NCBI RefSeq assembly: GCF_052324685.1 | Contig: NC_135212.1 | Location: 6,080,778-6,144,777 of the forward strand | DNA: 64,000 nucleotides | From: Brachyhypopomus gauderio | Lineage: Eukaryota > Chordata > Actinopteri > Gymnotiformes > Hypopomidae | Direction: 5' to 3' | Shown here: one piece after another, positions 1 through 14,509 of the stretch | How the letters are laid out: every line of letters starts with the position of its first letter | Position numbering within the stretch: position 1 is the first letter of the stretch | Program-made: the position numbers and the translations under genes | The notes under the pieces: model-generated | Database searches by the model: none | What the model was told of the DNA's origin: nothing | Seen by the model: only the letters and a program-made list of their open reading frames with translations

Positions 1-30
1 GGGAGTGTTGTAACTGGGTTAGTGGTCTAA

Positions 31-2935
<2,905 letters not shown>

Positions 2936-3275
2936 AGCAAGACCTTCAGTTTGCCATCACTGTGTGAATGTGTGTGTGAGTGTGTGAGAGAGGGAGAGAG
3001 ACTACAGTGAACAACAGTGTCAAATGTACAAAAATGTTTGTAATGCTAGCATCATGAGTGCTGTTTCAAGATTGAAGATATTTTTGTGTGCATTTATGTA
3101 CATAGCAATGTTTTGAAACTGGAATTCTTTTTGCTGTAAATACTTGATTCCTCTACCTGAATTTTTAGGCTCTTATGAAATGAAAAAAAATACCAAAACA
3201 AACTTCGAGTATTATTTCATTTTGAGAAAGACCTAGCCATCTGACTGAAAATAAAAAGTGAAACTCTTTAGGCCG
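2936..3275 (+). terminator. ZNF143 3' UTR and poly(A) signal
   Basis: After the TGA at 2933-2935 there is an AT-rich 3' UTR with a short GT/GA-rich patch. AATAAA at 3250-3255 is the first good poly(A) signal, so cleavage is expected near 3265-3280. From about 3280 to 3780 I see no gene; this is the short spacer before the WEE1 promoter. Confidence 0.65.
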
Positions 3276-3779
3276 CTTATCAAAAGGCACCAACTGAATA
3301 TCATTATAAATAGAATTTAATGATTATACGGTTTAGCTTATTAATGTTGATAGGAGGTCGCAGGCTGGTTATCCAATCTAGCGAACCTGTTAGGCAACAC
3401 ATCAAGCTACAAGACGTTTGTCACGGGCAGACTTGCTCATGCAAACAATACCATGTGGCTAATCTACGCCTACATACTACATCGAAAATCCCCAAATATT
3501 CCGAATAAACCAATACAGTCGACTAACTTCCTGGCTAATTAAAGCAGCTAAAGCAACCATGGTAATTGATTTACCAGTAAACGCAGACCATCTGAACAAC
3601 GGTAGGCTACTGATTTAACTTCATTCAACTCAAACTAATTTAACTAAAAAAAACAAAAAATACCATCTTTTGCCTATTGAATAAATCGTCGTACATCAAT
3701 CACGCAACTACAAGTGAGAACTCCCGTCCACGAAAGCCAGATTACCATGACAAATCGTCCCGTCTGATCAATCGAGATT

Positions 3780-4695
3780 AGAAGATGAAAGAGTTTCGTT
3801 CGCGCCAGTGGAGACCGGAGCGCGTCGGCACGTCCCGAGGAGCTCGTGTGCGTCGTGGCCCCGCCCATCTTTCAAACTCCCGGATCTACGTTCATTGGTG
3901 CACAGCGAGTCATTTGACCAACGGTCGCGGGAAGGCCTCGAGACCACGCGCTGCTGCGGAGTGGGAGGAGTAGTTCTTCATTCAAACTACTTTTTGTAAA
4001 CAAAATCGACTTAATCGACCCAGTTTCTAACGCTTCGACGAGCCTTACTGGTTTTGGGCCGAGGAGTTATACCTTGTTTTGCCATTTTTCGTGGAGGGTC
4101 CGATTTTTGTCGTCGGTTATTAGTCGCTGACTCGGCTGGGACTTGAGACGCGGAGCAGAAGCCATTTTTGTTCCTCCTCTGGGTTTGTCCACTTTTAGTT
4201 GGCTACGTTGCGATTAACTGACCAGCTAAGTTGCGCTAGCGAGCTAACGTTAGTGACCGGTTCGGGTCTGGAGAGCCACGCCGCTGTCTCAGTTAGTTGT
4301 GGGGGTATTTGACAGTTTCCAAGGGGAGTGTTGTCGGTAGTCAACAAACGAAAACTCGCTCAGCTAACTAATAGTTACAACTGCCGAGGGAGGTCGGTGT
4401 CCACGCTAGCCGAGGGGCTAGCGCGCTAGTCCGTTAGCCAACGTTAACCGTCGGCTACTTGTTTTAGAACCTAAAGACTGCAGTGGGACTCGTAATCACT
4501 CGGGACTCCGTATATTAGTTAGCTGGCTAACGTCGGCCGGTGCTCTAAGACATGTTGTGTCTTGTTGGTGCCTGAGTAGCCGTTCGACTGGGCTATTGGT
4601 GGGGGCATCGTTAACGTTAGCCTCGCTTCACGGAGCGTGTCTGCGTCCCGTTTGAGACTCTGACTGGAGGAACGCGAGTTATTTTTTTTGCCAAG
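3780..4695 (+). promoter_or_regulatory. WEE1 promoter and 5' UTR (CpG-rich)
   Basis: GC- and CpG-rich stretch ahead of the WEE1 ATG. Visible elements are a GC box (ccccgccc, near 3859-3866), ttcaaa at 3871-3876 (reverse complement of the CHR TTTGAA), and an inverted CCAAT box (attgg, 3894-3898), a combination common in cell-cycle promoters. No TATA box was seen. The probable 5' UTR (about 4000-4695) repeats gctaac/gttagc words many times and has an upstream ATG at 4552 that opens an 8-codon reading frame ending at 4575. The transcription start is inferred, not seen. Confidence 0.55.
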
Positions 4696-7600
4696 ATGAG
4701 TTTCGGCTGTAGACAGTTTACTGAGCTTTCTCCAAGCCACCGACCGGTTCGCCAGAAATTGCAGTTTTCCAACAGCGACGGCGAAGAGGACAGTATCGAG
4801 GACGTGAACAACAGCACCGGGGCTGAGTCGGGCTTCACGGAACTGGACTCGCCCGTGTGTCCGCGTCGAAGCAGCACGGACAAGAGACGCGAGGACGTGA
4901 ACAGCAGCCCTCTCAACCGGACACGGGACGACGACGACGAGGAGTCGTGGGACGAGGAAGGATTTGGTTCTCCTTCTCATCTGAAACCACAGAAAAACTG
5001 CGCGAAAAGCTCCCCTTCGCCACGGAAGAGTCCTCGCGCTTACGACAGTTCACCGGAGAGGACGGACGCTCGCGAGGACGTGGAGGGCTCGAGCTCCCCG
5101 GCGCCCGACTGTCCCGACACGCCGCCCCACAAGACCTTCAGGAAGCTTCGCCTCTTCGACACCCCGCACACCCCTAAGGTCCGTCTCGGTGCTGCTCTCT
5201 ATACCCTGTTTCGGCATATTTGCGGAAATGTCTTTATTATTAGATGCAAATATTACTATATTGGCTAATAACGTTCTTTTTTTCCGAAGAAAACTGTTGG
5301 ATAAAAATGTAAAATGCGTGTATATACGCTTCTGTCAGTTTAACGTTTTTTTTATGTTGATTCGTATAATCGTTGGAAAACGTGAAATGGATAATTAACA
5401 ATCACATTTATTCATTCTGTAGTTGACCTTTTTCATTGCGTACCGGCCTCGGGGGGGAAAGGGCTACGTTAGCCCAGCCAGTTTGTTTTCCCTCAGGTGG
5501 GACGTTTACAATGCCGTGACCCAGTCGCTGAGCTAACCGTAGAGTTGCGTAATGTCTTCAAAATATGATGAATCATCCTATTGATTCACTAGAGGTTCTG
5601 AGTTATTGCTTGTAGTTTTTATTTTGTGGACCGCCTACGATATTATGTATACTTTATAAATGTTAACACGAGTCGTTTATTTAACAGAGGATCGTTTAAT
5701 TTGAACTACCGTTTACAGCAATTGTGCTCAATTTGCAGAGCTTGCTTTCGAGAGCGAGGACTTCAGCATCTACAAGCAGACGAGTGGCTCTATTCAAGAA
5801 TGTGGATTCCAGACGCAAGGCCGGTCTGGAGGGGGGGCGAAACCAAACACCTTTGGTCAACATTAACCCCTTCACTCCAGACTCCATCGTTGTCCAAACA
5901 GCACAGCAGAGGAACAACAGGAAGCGTTCTCACTGGAACGAGTAAGTCATTCATTTTTTCTTTATGAAGATTTTGGTCCAAATATCCAAAAAGTCGGTTT
6001 TGGGGGGGCACCTTAGCGTTAGCTTTATCTTTGCAACTAAACTCTTTAGTTTTAGATGTCATAGTTGACACACATGTACTAGAGTTAGTTAAATCATTTT
6101 GGTGCTGGCAAGGAATTAAATCCCAGTGTATGCTGGCCTACTGGTCCTCTGTGGAGCTCTAATGTTATTTGTGAAATGACTCTCACTCTTTTCTTTTAAC
6201 TGTCTGGTAACACAGTTCATGTGGAGAAGACATGGAGGCCAGTGATGCAGAGACTGAAGAGGACATAATTCCACCCTCAAAGGTGAACACCTTACACCAC
6301 AAATATTAGTCAGCTCATTGTTTTGTTAGATTAGACTGAAGAGGACATAATTCCACCCTCAAAGGTGAATATCTTGCATGTTTCACATTAGTCAGCTACT
6401 TGTTTTGTTACATTGCTTTAGATGTTTTGTTTTCTGTATAGTCACCTTCACCCATTGTTCATTTTCATTTATTGTAAACTGTGTAAATGTGTGTCAAGGA
6501 ATGCATCTAATTGGGTAACATGGGGTGTTCTAGTGTTTTAATACCAATCGTAACTGGAAATTTCTCACCCTCAGAGAATTACTATGATGGAGAGTAACAT
6601 GATGTCGCGATATGCATCAGAGTTTCATGAGCTGGAGAAAATTGGTTCGGGGCAGTTTGGCGCTGTGTTCAAATGCGTTAAAAGACTGGATGGCTGCATC
6701 TACGCCATCAAGCGTTCCAAGAAACCACTGGCAGGCTCTGTCGATGAGTAAGTGACAACAGTGAACTCGTCCTTATTTTCTCCTTAGCTGTGGAAGGAAG
6801 GTCTGCTTTAAAAGACATCCCATGTCCCTTCAGAAAGACACAAGACATGGTGCAGTCATTCATACAGATGTTCTGCTGAGACAAAAGCAGTCCAGCTTCT
6901 TAGACACTGTAATGAAAGGGTGCTACGCGATTGGTATAGAATAAATGTATTGTAGTGTGTGGTTGACTTGAATTCTTAAATTCTACATCTACAGGCAGAA
7001 TGCACTTCGTGAGGTCTATGCACACGCAGTTCTTGGACAGCACCCCCATGTGGTGAGGTATTACTCTGCATGGGCTGAGGACGACCACATGCTGATCCAG
7101 AACGAGTACTGTGATGGTGGCACGCTGTCTGACGTCATCGCTGAGAACTACAGGCGCATGCACTTTCTGTCTGAGCTGGAACTGAAGGACCTGCTTCTGC
7201 AGGTCTCTCGTGGACTCAAGTACATTCACTCCACAGCTCTTGTGCATATGGACATTAAGCCCAGTGAGTGTCTCCTGTGTTTGTGGCTCACCCCTCCACC
7301 TCAGGCTCTTTTACCTCCAACACGCAGTCATTTTTCATGATGGTTTATTTGTACATGAACACTGTTTCACCATGTCGACCCAGAGGATGGGCTCTTTTGT
7401 ATGGTCCTTCCAATGGAGGCTCTTTTTTCTGTTAGGGGAGGTTCTCTTGTCTCTGTTGCTCATTAGGGGTGTAGACCAGTATTCTTGAAAAGTGTGCTGA
7501 GACAAGTGTTTAAAGTGCTATATAAAGCAAACTGAACTGAATATTGTTCAGATAAATGTCAGTTAGTATAGGACTTTGCTGCTGTTAGTGGTAAAATTTC

Positions 7601-8961
7601 CCAGTGTTTAATGTATTGTTTCTTTATCACTCTCGCTCTCTCTGTCTAGGTAACATATTCATTTCACGGAAACCTGCAGTGAGTGTTGAGGAATTCGAAG
7701 ATGAAGAGGATGGACCGAGCAGTAGTGTGATTTATAAAATAGGTAAAAACACACTTCAGGAGAGAGAAGCAATTATTTCACATAAACAACAACAACAACA
7801 ACCTGAACCCAACCCTCCTCTCCCCCCTCAGGTGATCTAGGTCATGTGACCAGGGTAACCAATCCCCAGGTCGAAGAGGGAGACAGCAGATACCTGGCTA
7901 ACGAAGTTCTTCAGGAGGTAAAGCATAACATGAAGCCACCTGTGATTTGTGTCGGTCCAGCTAGGACTGCTGTCGTTCCCTTTGACATGTCTGCTAAGTG
8001 CTCTTTGTCCTTGCAGGACTACAGTAACCTGACTAAGGCCGACATATTCGCTCTTGCCCTGACTGTGGTGAGCGCCTCGGGAGCTGAGCCGCTGCCTAGC
8101 AATGGGGAGAAATGGCACAAAATCCGACAGGGGACACTTCCTCATATCCCGCAAGTGCTCTCACAGGAATTCTTAAGTTTGCTCAAGGTAAAATCATTTC
8201 ACAACAATTCTTGCAGAAGTGGACAGTGCTGTAGAATAAAAGACGTCTGACCAGTCCGTGTGTTGTAAAATGTGAACATTTTCTCAATTCGTAGCTTATG
8301 ATCCACCCTGACCACACACGGCGACCTTCGACCTCTGACCTCATCAGGCACCCTGTTCTCCTGACCGCATCTAGAATGAGTGCTGATCAGCTGCGTGTGG
8401 AACTCAACGCAGAGAGATTCAAGAATGCCCTGCTCCAGAAGTAAGAGTTACTGAGTGCTGCTAAGTACCATTTGTTCTGCCAGGATTGGACAGTTTATTG
8501 GGACCATTAATTAGATAGATCAGGTGGTCAGGTCGTATTACAGCACCTGGACATCAAATGTGTTGCTTTTTCTTCTTCTCTTAATTTCCTTGTGAATCCT
8601 TTGTACATTATGCTTACATGTATGAAGTCATGGTGTTATTTTGCTTTTTTTAAAATAATGTTTAAATGGAAAATAGAGATAATTCAGTCTCTTATTTGGT
8701 GTTAATCTGTAGTGGATAGTTGCTAGGGGAGGAGAAATACGTGCAAAATGTTTTGGTGTTGTCTGAAAATCCTGACCGTACGTTTGTTTTTTCTTTTGTC
8801 TCAGGGAGCTGAAAAAGGCACAGATGGCCAAAGCAGCAGCAGAAGAGCGGGTTCTGTCCACAGACAGGGTTCTGACCCGCTCCACAGTCCAGTCTGGCTC
8901 CAGAAACCCACGGCTCATTGGGAAAAAGATGAATCGCTCTCTCAGTCTCACTATTTACTGA
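4696..8961 (+). CDS. wee1: Wee1-like protein kinase (complete)
   Basis: Nuclear kinase that phosphorylates the inhibitory Tyr of CDK1 and delays mitotic entry. Coding exons: 4696-5178, 5739-5941, 6216-6282, 6575-6747, 6995-7263, 7650-7742, 7832-7917, 8017-8187, 8295-8440, 8805-8961; total 1848 nt, 615 aa, slightly shorter than mammalian WEE1. The N-terminal about 250 residues are Ser/Pro/Asp-rich and include [12 protein letters not shown], a conserved Wee1 segment. Kinase domain: P-loop GSGQFG (about 275-280), Lys in YAIKR (297), helix-C Glu in NALREV (315), catalytic loop HMDIKPSN (393-400), and DLG (431-433) where most kinases have DFG, as is usual in WEE1. The tail ends [13 protein letters not shown], a Wee1 C-terminus. 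The start is the first in-frame ATG after the CpG-rich leader. Part of exon 3 is duplicated in the next intron. Confidence 0.97.
6251..6410 (+). repeat. Tandem duplication of WEE1 exon 3 end plus intron start
   Basis: Copy A (6251-6330) holds the last 32 nt of exon 3, its donor and the following intron. Copy B (6333-6410) repeats this at an offset of 82 bp with about a dozen differences, all in the intronic part. The exonic part of B (6335-6364) is unchanged and keeps a donor (aaag/gtgaat). Confidence 0.85.
7499..7545. repeat. Short SINE/LINE-tail-like remnant in WEE1 intron
   Basis: Contains aaagtgctatataaagc followed by aactgaactgaat, a tail motif common to many fish retroelements. Too short to classify. 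Confidence 0.3.
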
Positions 8962-10070
8962 AGCGAACCGAACTTGAACTGAAAAGACATAATCTCCCTG
9001 CAGGCCCAACAATGGTGCTATATCATGGATGCCAGACATGAAACCTTTAGTGCTTATACTGGTTTGGTTTTTAATCAAAGAAAATCTTTTTTTTTCCTTT
9101 ACTACAAAAACGAGGTGGAGACCATATCCACTTGTTTGTGTAGACACGGGCATAGACATTTTTTATGCATGCTCAGGTGATGTGTTGGAGGTTGGCCTGG
9201 TCTCTTGTTTTGTGGATATTTCAGTATATAGTCATTTCCTAAGGTAGTGAACGTTCATACATCCCACGTAGCTTTTCTTCATCTCTGCTCCACGTTCCGT
9301 AGGGAGAGGGCTGCACTCCCCGCACTTCTGATGTTTCCAACAGTTGCTTGCAGTCGAGGGACTGGTGGTGGTCGTGAACCCATCCGAAGTCCTACTTTCT
9401 AAATGTTTCAGACCTAAGACTTGTGCACCTTACTGCCTGTGAAAAATGCCTGATGTTGACCAATGAAGGTTGAGGCCTATGCGTGGATTGCCATTAAATT
9501 GAGCACTTTGAAGGCAACGGGGAGCTTGCCAGAAATCCTGCTGCTATTCGTGTTCGTCTGTTTCCATTTGTGGTTTGAAGACTGTCCTAAACGTTTACAT
9601 GGGTATTTTTTTCAGCAGAATCATTGACCCTTTTAGCTATACAAATACACCCCCACTCCAAAAAACAAACAAACAAACAAAAAATGTCCTTTCGACTCCG
9701 TTTATGCACACTTGCTATCTAGATTTGCGTAGACAAATACAGATTTGATCATGTAAACACGTGATTAAGACGGGCAGATTAAGAAGAGATTCTTCGGACA
9801 AAAAACGTTTAATATTGCTTAAACTGGAAGCAAAAATACATGCCTTAAAAGCGTCTGACTCTTAGGTCTCCGGCCTGTTTGTAGCATTAAAACAATCGCT
9901 GTTTTGTTCTTTGACTTCTTATCCGTTAACAAGTAATCTGTTTTCAGTTGCTACTACTGCAACGTCTAGGGTACTGTTATTTTTTCTCTCATCCTGTGAA
10001 TCTGTCCAACGCGATATTGTTTTCCTTGTAAATATGTTATTTTAATAAATTCCAGTTACTTCACGGTGTC
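8962..10070 (+). terminator. WEE1 3' UTR and poly(A) signal
   Basis: About 1.1 kb of AT-rich sequence with no competing gene after the TGA at 8959-8961. AATAAA at 10044-10049 is the probable poly(A) signal, close to the expected end of the transcript. It contains a (CAAA)n-like patch near 9660-9682. Confidence 0.6.
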
Positions 10071-10285
10071 ACGTTTTAATGTACTGTATCAAGTAGTGTA
10101 AAAGTCCTGCTGTCGCACTTTACTCCACGTCTAAAACTGCTAAGTGCGCTCGTGGGGTTTTTCGTGCGCTCGCGCATCGCGGAGCTGCAACAGTCAGCAG
10201 AACGTCACGTGACTGGCGCCCCGTCCTCACGAGCCTTCCTCCGCTGAAGCGCGAGGACGTCCAGCAGTTCTCGCTGCAGCTCAAA
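10071..10285 (+). promoter_or_regulatory. SWAP70 promoter/5' UTR with palindromic E-box
   Basis: CpG-rich 215-bp gap between the WEE1 poly(A) site and the SWAP70 ATG. It contains the perfect palindrome gtcacgtgac at 10204-10213, a strong USF/MITF/TFEB-class E-box. No TATA box was seen. The whole SWAP70 core promoter must fit here or overlap the WEE1 3' end. Confidence 0.55.
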
Positions 10286-13200
10286 ATGGGGTTAAGGGAT
10301 GAACTTTTGAAGGCGATATGGCATGCTTTCACTGCTCTGGATGTGGATAAAAGTGGGAAGGTATCGAAGTCTCAGTTAAAGGTATGTTTTGTTCTGAGCC
10401 TTGAAATACATTAAAAAACAACGTCAAAGTAAATGATTTCACGACCTGTGACTGATCCATCCGAAAGAAACGGTCAGGCTTGCTTACAAAAAGATCACCT
10501 CGCGTTATCTGTTGATGTGAATATACGTATCGTGTTTTGTAATTGTTTTCTAAGAGCGACTTATCCGCATGCTTTGTAAAGCGATATAATGTGAAGTGAT
10601 TATAAAGTTCTAACCGCTTATCACAACAGGATAAAAACGCACTTAAAACATGTATTACCGTCTATGGCTCCAATGTTTTCTAGCATTTCGAAAGCCCACT
10701 TTAAATAACCGTATATTTAGCGCCGTTCATCACAAAACTGCAAGTTCGCCTTTCGGCCTATTTTTAAGTTGTGTATGATGATGTTCTCAGTGTTGTGTTG
10801 TTGCGTGCTGTTAGATGCTCTTTTCAGAACCACAGCGTGGTTTTCTAGTTTTTTTATGTTCAAGAAGTTGCTCCGGCAGAACTTACAGTGCACTACAGAT
10901 GGTTATTTTTGTAGTCCTATTAAGTTTACGAAAAACATTCAGTCAAAGTTACTGTTTTATGGAAGCATTGTGTTTTATTAACGTATGTATAGCTTTTTGT
11001 TTATTTGTTTTTTAAGATGACGTAAACCACAGCAAATATGTTGAAATGTATTATTTAGGATGTTAGCGGTTTCGTGTCGATATAATTAGGCAAGTTTTTT
11101 GCGCTAGGACCAATTGGACCCGATAAGGACAATAAAAGAACAAAAGGTTATACCAAGGTTATGTTTGTTTTTACTTTGAAGCCATTTTAGTATTGTTTGT
11201 TTCTTGTGTTTGAACGTAAAGTTTGATGAAAGTAGTAGAATCGTGTCGAGTATATTGGCCTCAAGCACCAGGAACTGCACAAGTTCTGTTTATTGACGAG
11301 GAAGCCAATTCATCGACCTAGATGTTTTAACGGACGGCCCGTATCCAGATGTTCCACAGCGCGAAGATCTCTGTCCGTAATGCTGCTAACGCAGTGCATG
11401 TGAAGCAGAACCATAAAGTATATGCAAGGGGCGATACGTGTGCTCCTAAACTGAACATTTGTCAGAAGCAAATACGCATGGCTGGTTCCAGGTGCTTTCC
11501 CATAGCCTGTGCACAGTGATGAAGATTCCTCACGATCCAGTGGCCCTGGAAGAGCACTTCAAAGATGATGACGAGGGACCCGTCTCTAACCAGGGATACA
11601 TGCCCTACCTGAACAAGTTCATCCTCGACAAGGTGAGATATTTGGGCTTAGTGGTTAAGCCTGTCACTGTACTTGTGACAATATCTGTGGATATACCAGT
11701 GCCTATATAATTCTCAAAAGGTACAACAATGTAGAACTTCACCAATTGGATACAAGTATTATAATTATATTGTTATATATTGCAGTTTGTTATAACCCTC
11801 TGCAGTATGTATAGAACACAACGGTGCACCCTCAATGCGACTGGGGAGAAGATCATTCTGACCACTATTCATTTGGATGCTGTTAATCATCTCAAAGCAG
11901 TTGTCTGAATCATAAAAGATTGGTGTGGATGCTCACAGCACACACACATATACACACACAGATTGGTGTGGAGGCTTACAACACATACCCACAAAAGAAT
12001 TTGGGCTTTTGCAAACTGCGGTATTATTGCGAAGGCCATTATTGTGATAACAATGAACTTTATGCAATTACGCAGTCTGTTTTTGCTATCTGCGTTTGGA
12101 ATGTGTTCATCAAGGTTCTTTTGCTGTGATGTCATGAATAGTCATTTTTTTCATTTTGATTACTTGGTAGTTTGTTAAGCTTGCTGGTCTTGTGCTGCAT
12201 TTTCTTGTAATCCTTCCTTGTGATTAAGTGTTTCGTTTGTCAGAGTAGTGGCAGGCATGAAACTTTGTGGTTCTGGTTTTGAACCCTAACGTTTTGGTTG
12301 TTGTAAGGGAATGCTGTTATAAACATCATTTAAAAGGTACCATGAGATTGTATTTGCAAGAGGAAACAGATTAAGGAAGAGACATTGCTCAACATACCAC
12401 ACACCAGGGGTTTGGGCTTTTTGGCTGTCTCCATGAAAAATTCATTTCATCATATCACAGCACACAGCGGAGTTTACAGACCATATCAATATCTTTTTAG
12501 TTCCCTTCAGATAACATGAATTTACAATGCCTGAAAATCAGTATCTGTTTTTAAGTATGATATTGCTCTCTGAACATTGACAGTAATTCAGGGTTCTGTT
12601 TATGAACCAAGTGGACATTGCATGGTGTGTAACTTCTGGTGGGATGTCTATTCCTCTGCCCTTTAGATGTATTCCAATCCCTTTTAGAGGTATCCCTTTC
12701 CCATTAGATGTACTCCTCTCTCCTTTAGAGGTATTCCTCTCCAATTTAGTGGTATTACTCTGCCATTTAGAAGTATTCATTTCCCCCTTCTCTTGAACAT
12801 CTGCTGGATGTAAAGTCCAGAACTGTAGTTCACAGTAAAGTGTGACTAATGCATCTGTACTTGAATTGTACTGACTCATTCACTGACCAACTTTATCATT
12901 TTTCTCTGTCTCTTTCTCTCTCCTCTGTCTGTTTTGCAGCTTTTATATTTTTCATTCTTCCATTCATTCTTTCTCTCTTGTATGTATTGTCTTCTTCTCT
13001 TTTTGTGTGTCTTGTTTCTTCTTGTTTCCTGAGTAAGCTTCTCCTAGGTCCGCACGCCACAGCTGAGTGAGTGTAACGAATAAACCGCTTCACTCCTGTC
13101 CCCTACCCAGCTTTACACCACTGTAACATGTCTAGGCACAAACTCCATGAATAGTCAGTTTGCTTGTCCTTTGCTTGATTATTGAAAGTTTGATCTGCTA

Positions 13201-14439
13201 CATTTGTGGCGATTCTAAAATGTTTTCTGTTAAAGAGACGTTCCTAGTCTGGACCTCTGGACGTCTGTGTGTTGTTTTTTTTTTTGGTTCATTTCTGTAA
13301 AATGTGGCTGGGAGTCAATTCTTCCGCCAGCCTAGCTCGGGCGAATCCTGGAATGCATTGTTAATGAAGTGCAGTGATGTCAGACAGGGAACAAAGAGCA
13401 CAGGCCACTATAGCAACGCCTGACCAAAATAGAGCAGCCCTCCTGAAGCCATGAACATTCACACACTTGTTCCGTGTGCTGCGGTGGGCAGGCTGTGACC
13501 TATTTGCTTTTACACGCTATACATCAGTGACCACTTTTATAGCAGTTCTCCAATGTGTATCATATATAATCATCTGTAGTAATTTATACCATATGTAAAT
13601 CTGTAATTTGTTATAATGCTTACAATTTATAAATAATACATAATTTGAATAAAACTATATAATTAAAAATGTAACAGTTAATATTTTGTACAACATAGTT
13701 TCTGTAGTTTTACTGTATGTTTATTGTCTAGCCAAAATGTGGCAAAGTATTGTATATTTTTGCTTTACTGTTAACAAAAAGAGTTTGCTACACCTTTTGT
13801 AAGACTGGGTGAGCCTGTGTCAGCAATGGTTACATCTGTGGGAGCCTGCTGAAGCTGTGGTTGGTCTGGTGGAATCTGTTTCATAGCTATGTAGGTTTGG
13901 ATTAGCCCGTGTCAGAACTGTGTCAATTTGGGATAGCCTGTGTAAGATCTGTGTAGGTCTAGGATAACCTGTGTCAGATACAGGCTAACACAATCACCGC
14001 TCTGAGCTGTGTAGGTCTAGGATAACCTGTGTCAGAGCTGTGTCACTTTGTGTTAACCTGTGTTAGAGCTGTGTCAGTTTGGGTTAGCCTGTGTCAGTGC
14101 TGTGTCAGTTTGTGTTATCCTGTGTCAGTTTGAGTTAGCCTGTGTCAGAGCTGTTTCAGTTTGAGTTAGCCTGTGTCAGAGCTGTGACAGTTTGTGTTAT
14201 CCTGTCTCAGACCTGTGTTAGTTTGGGTTAGCCTGTGTCAGAGCTGTGTCAGTTTATGTTTGCCTGTGTCAGAGCTGTGCATGGCCAGAAGCAGAGATAA
14301 GGCCTGTTTAGAAATGTCTTGCTCTGGGCTCCTCGGAATGCAAATGACCAGTTCTCTCTGGAGCTCAGCAGCATCAATGGCTGCTCAGCCGCTACAAGGC
14401 ATCTATTGTGTGGCCCTTCATTGCACAAGGCGAGATGGG

Positions 14440-14509
<70 letters not shown>

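Noticed and set aside
4519..4980. 153-residue minus-strand frame over WEE1 exon 1
   Set aside because: Shadow of the CpG-rich WEE1 first exon; the + frame is clearly the Wee1 N-terminus.
5739..5941. Alternative frames across WEE1 exon 2
   Set aside because: Only the frame giving [12 protein letters not shown] joins in phase with exons 1 and 3.
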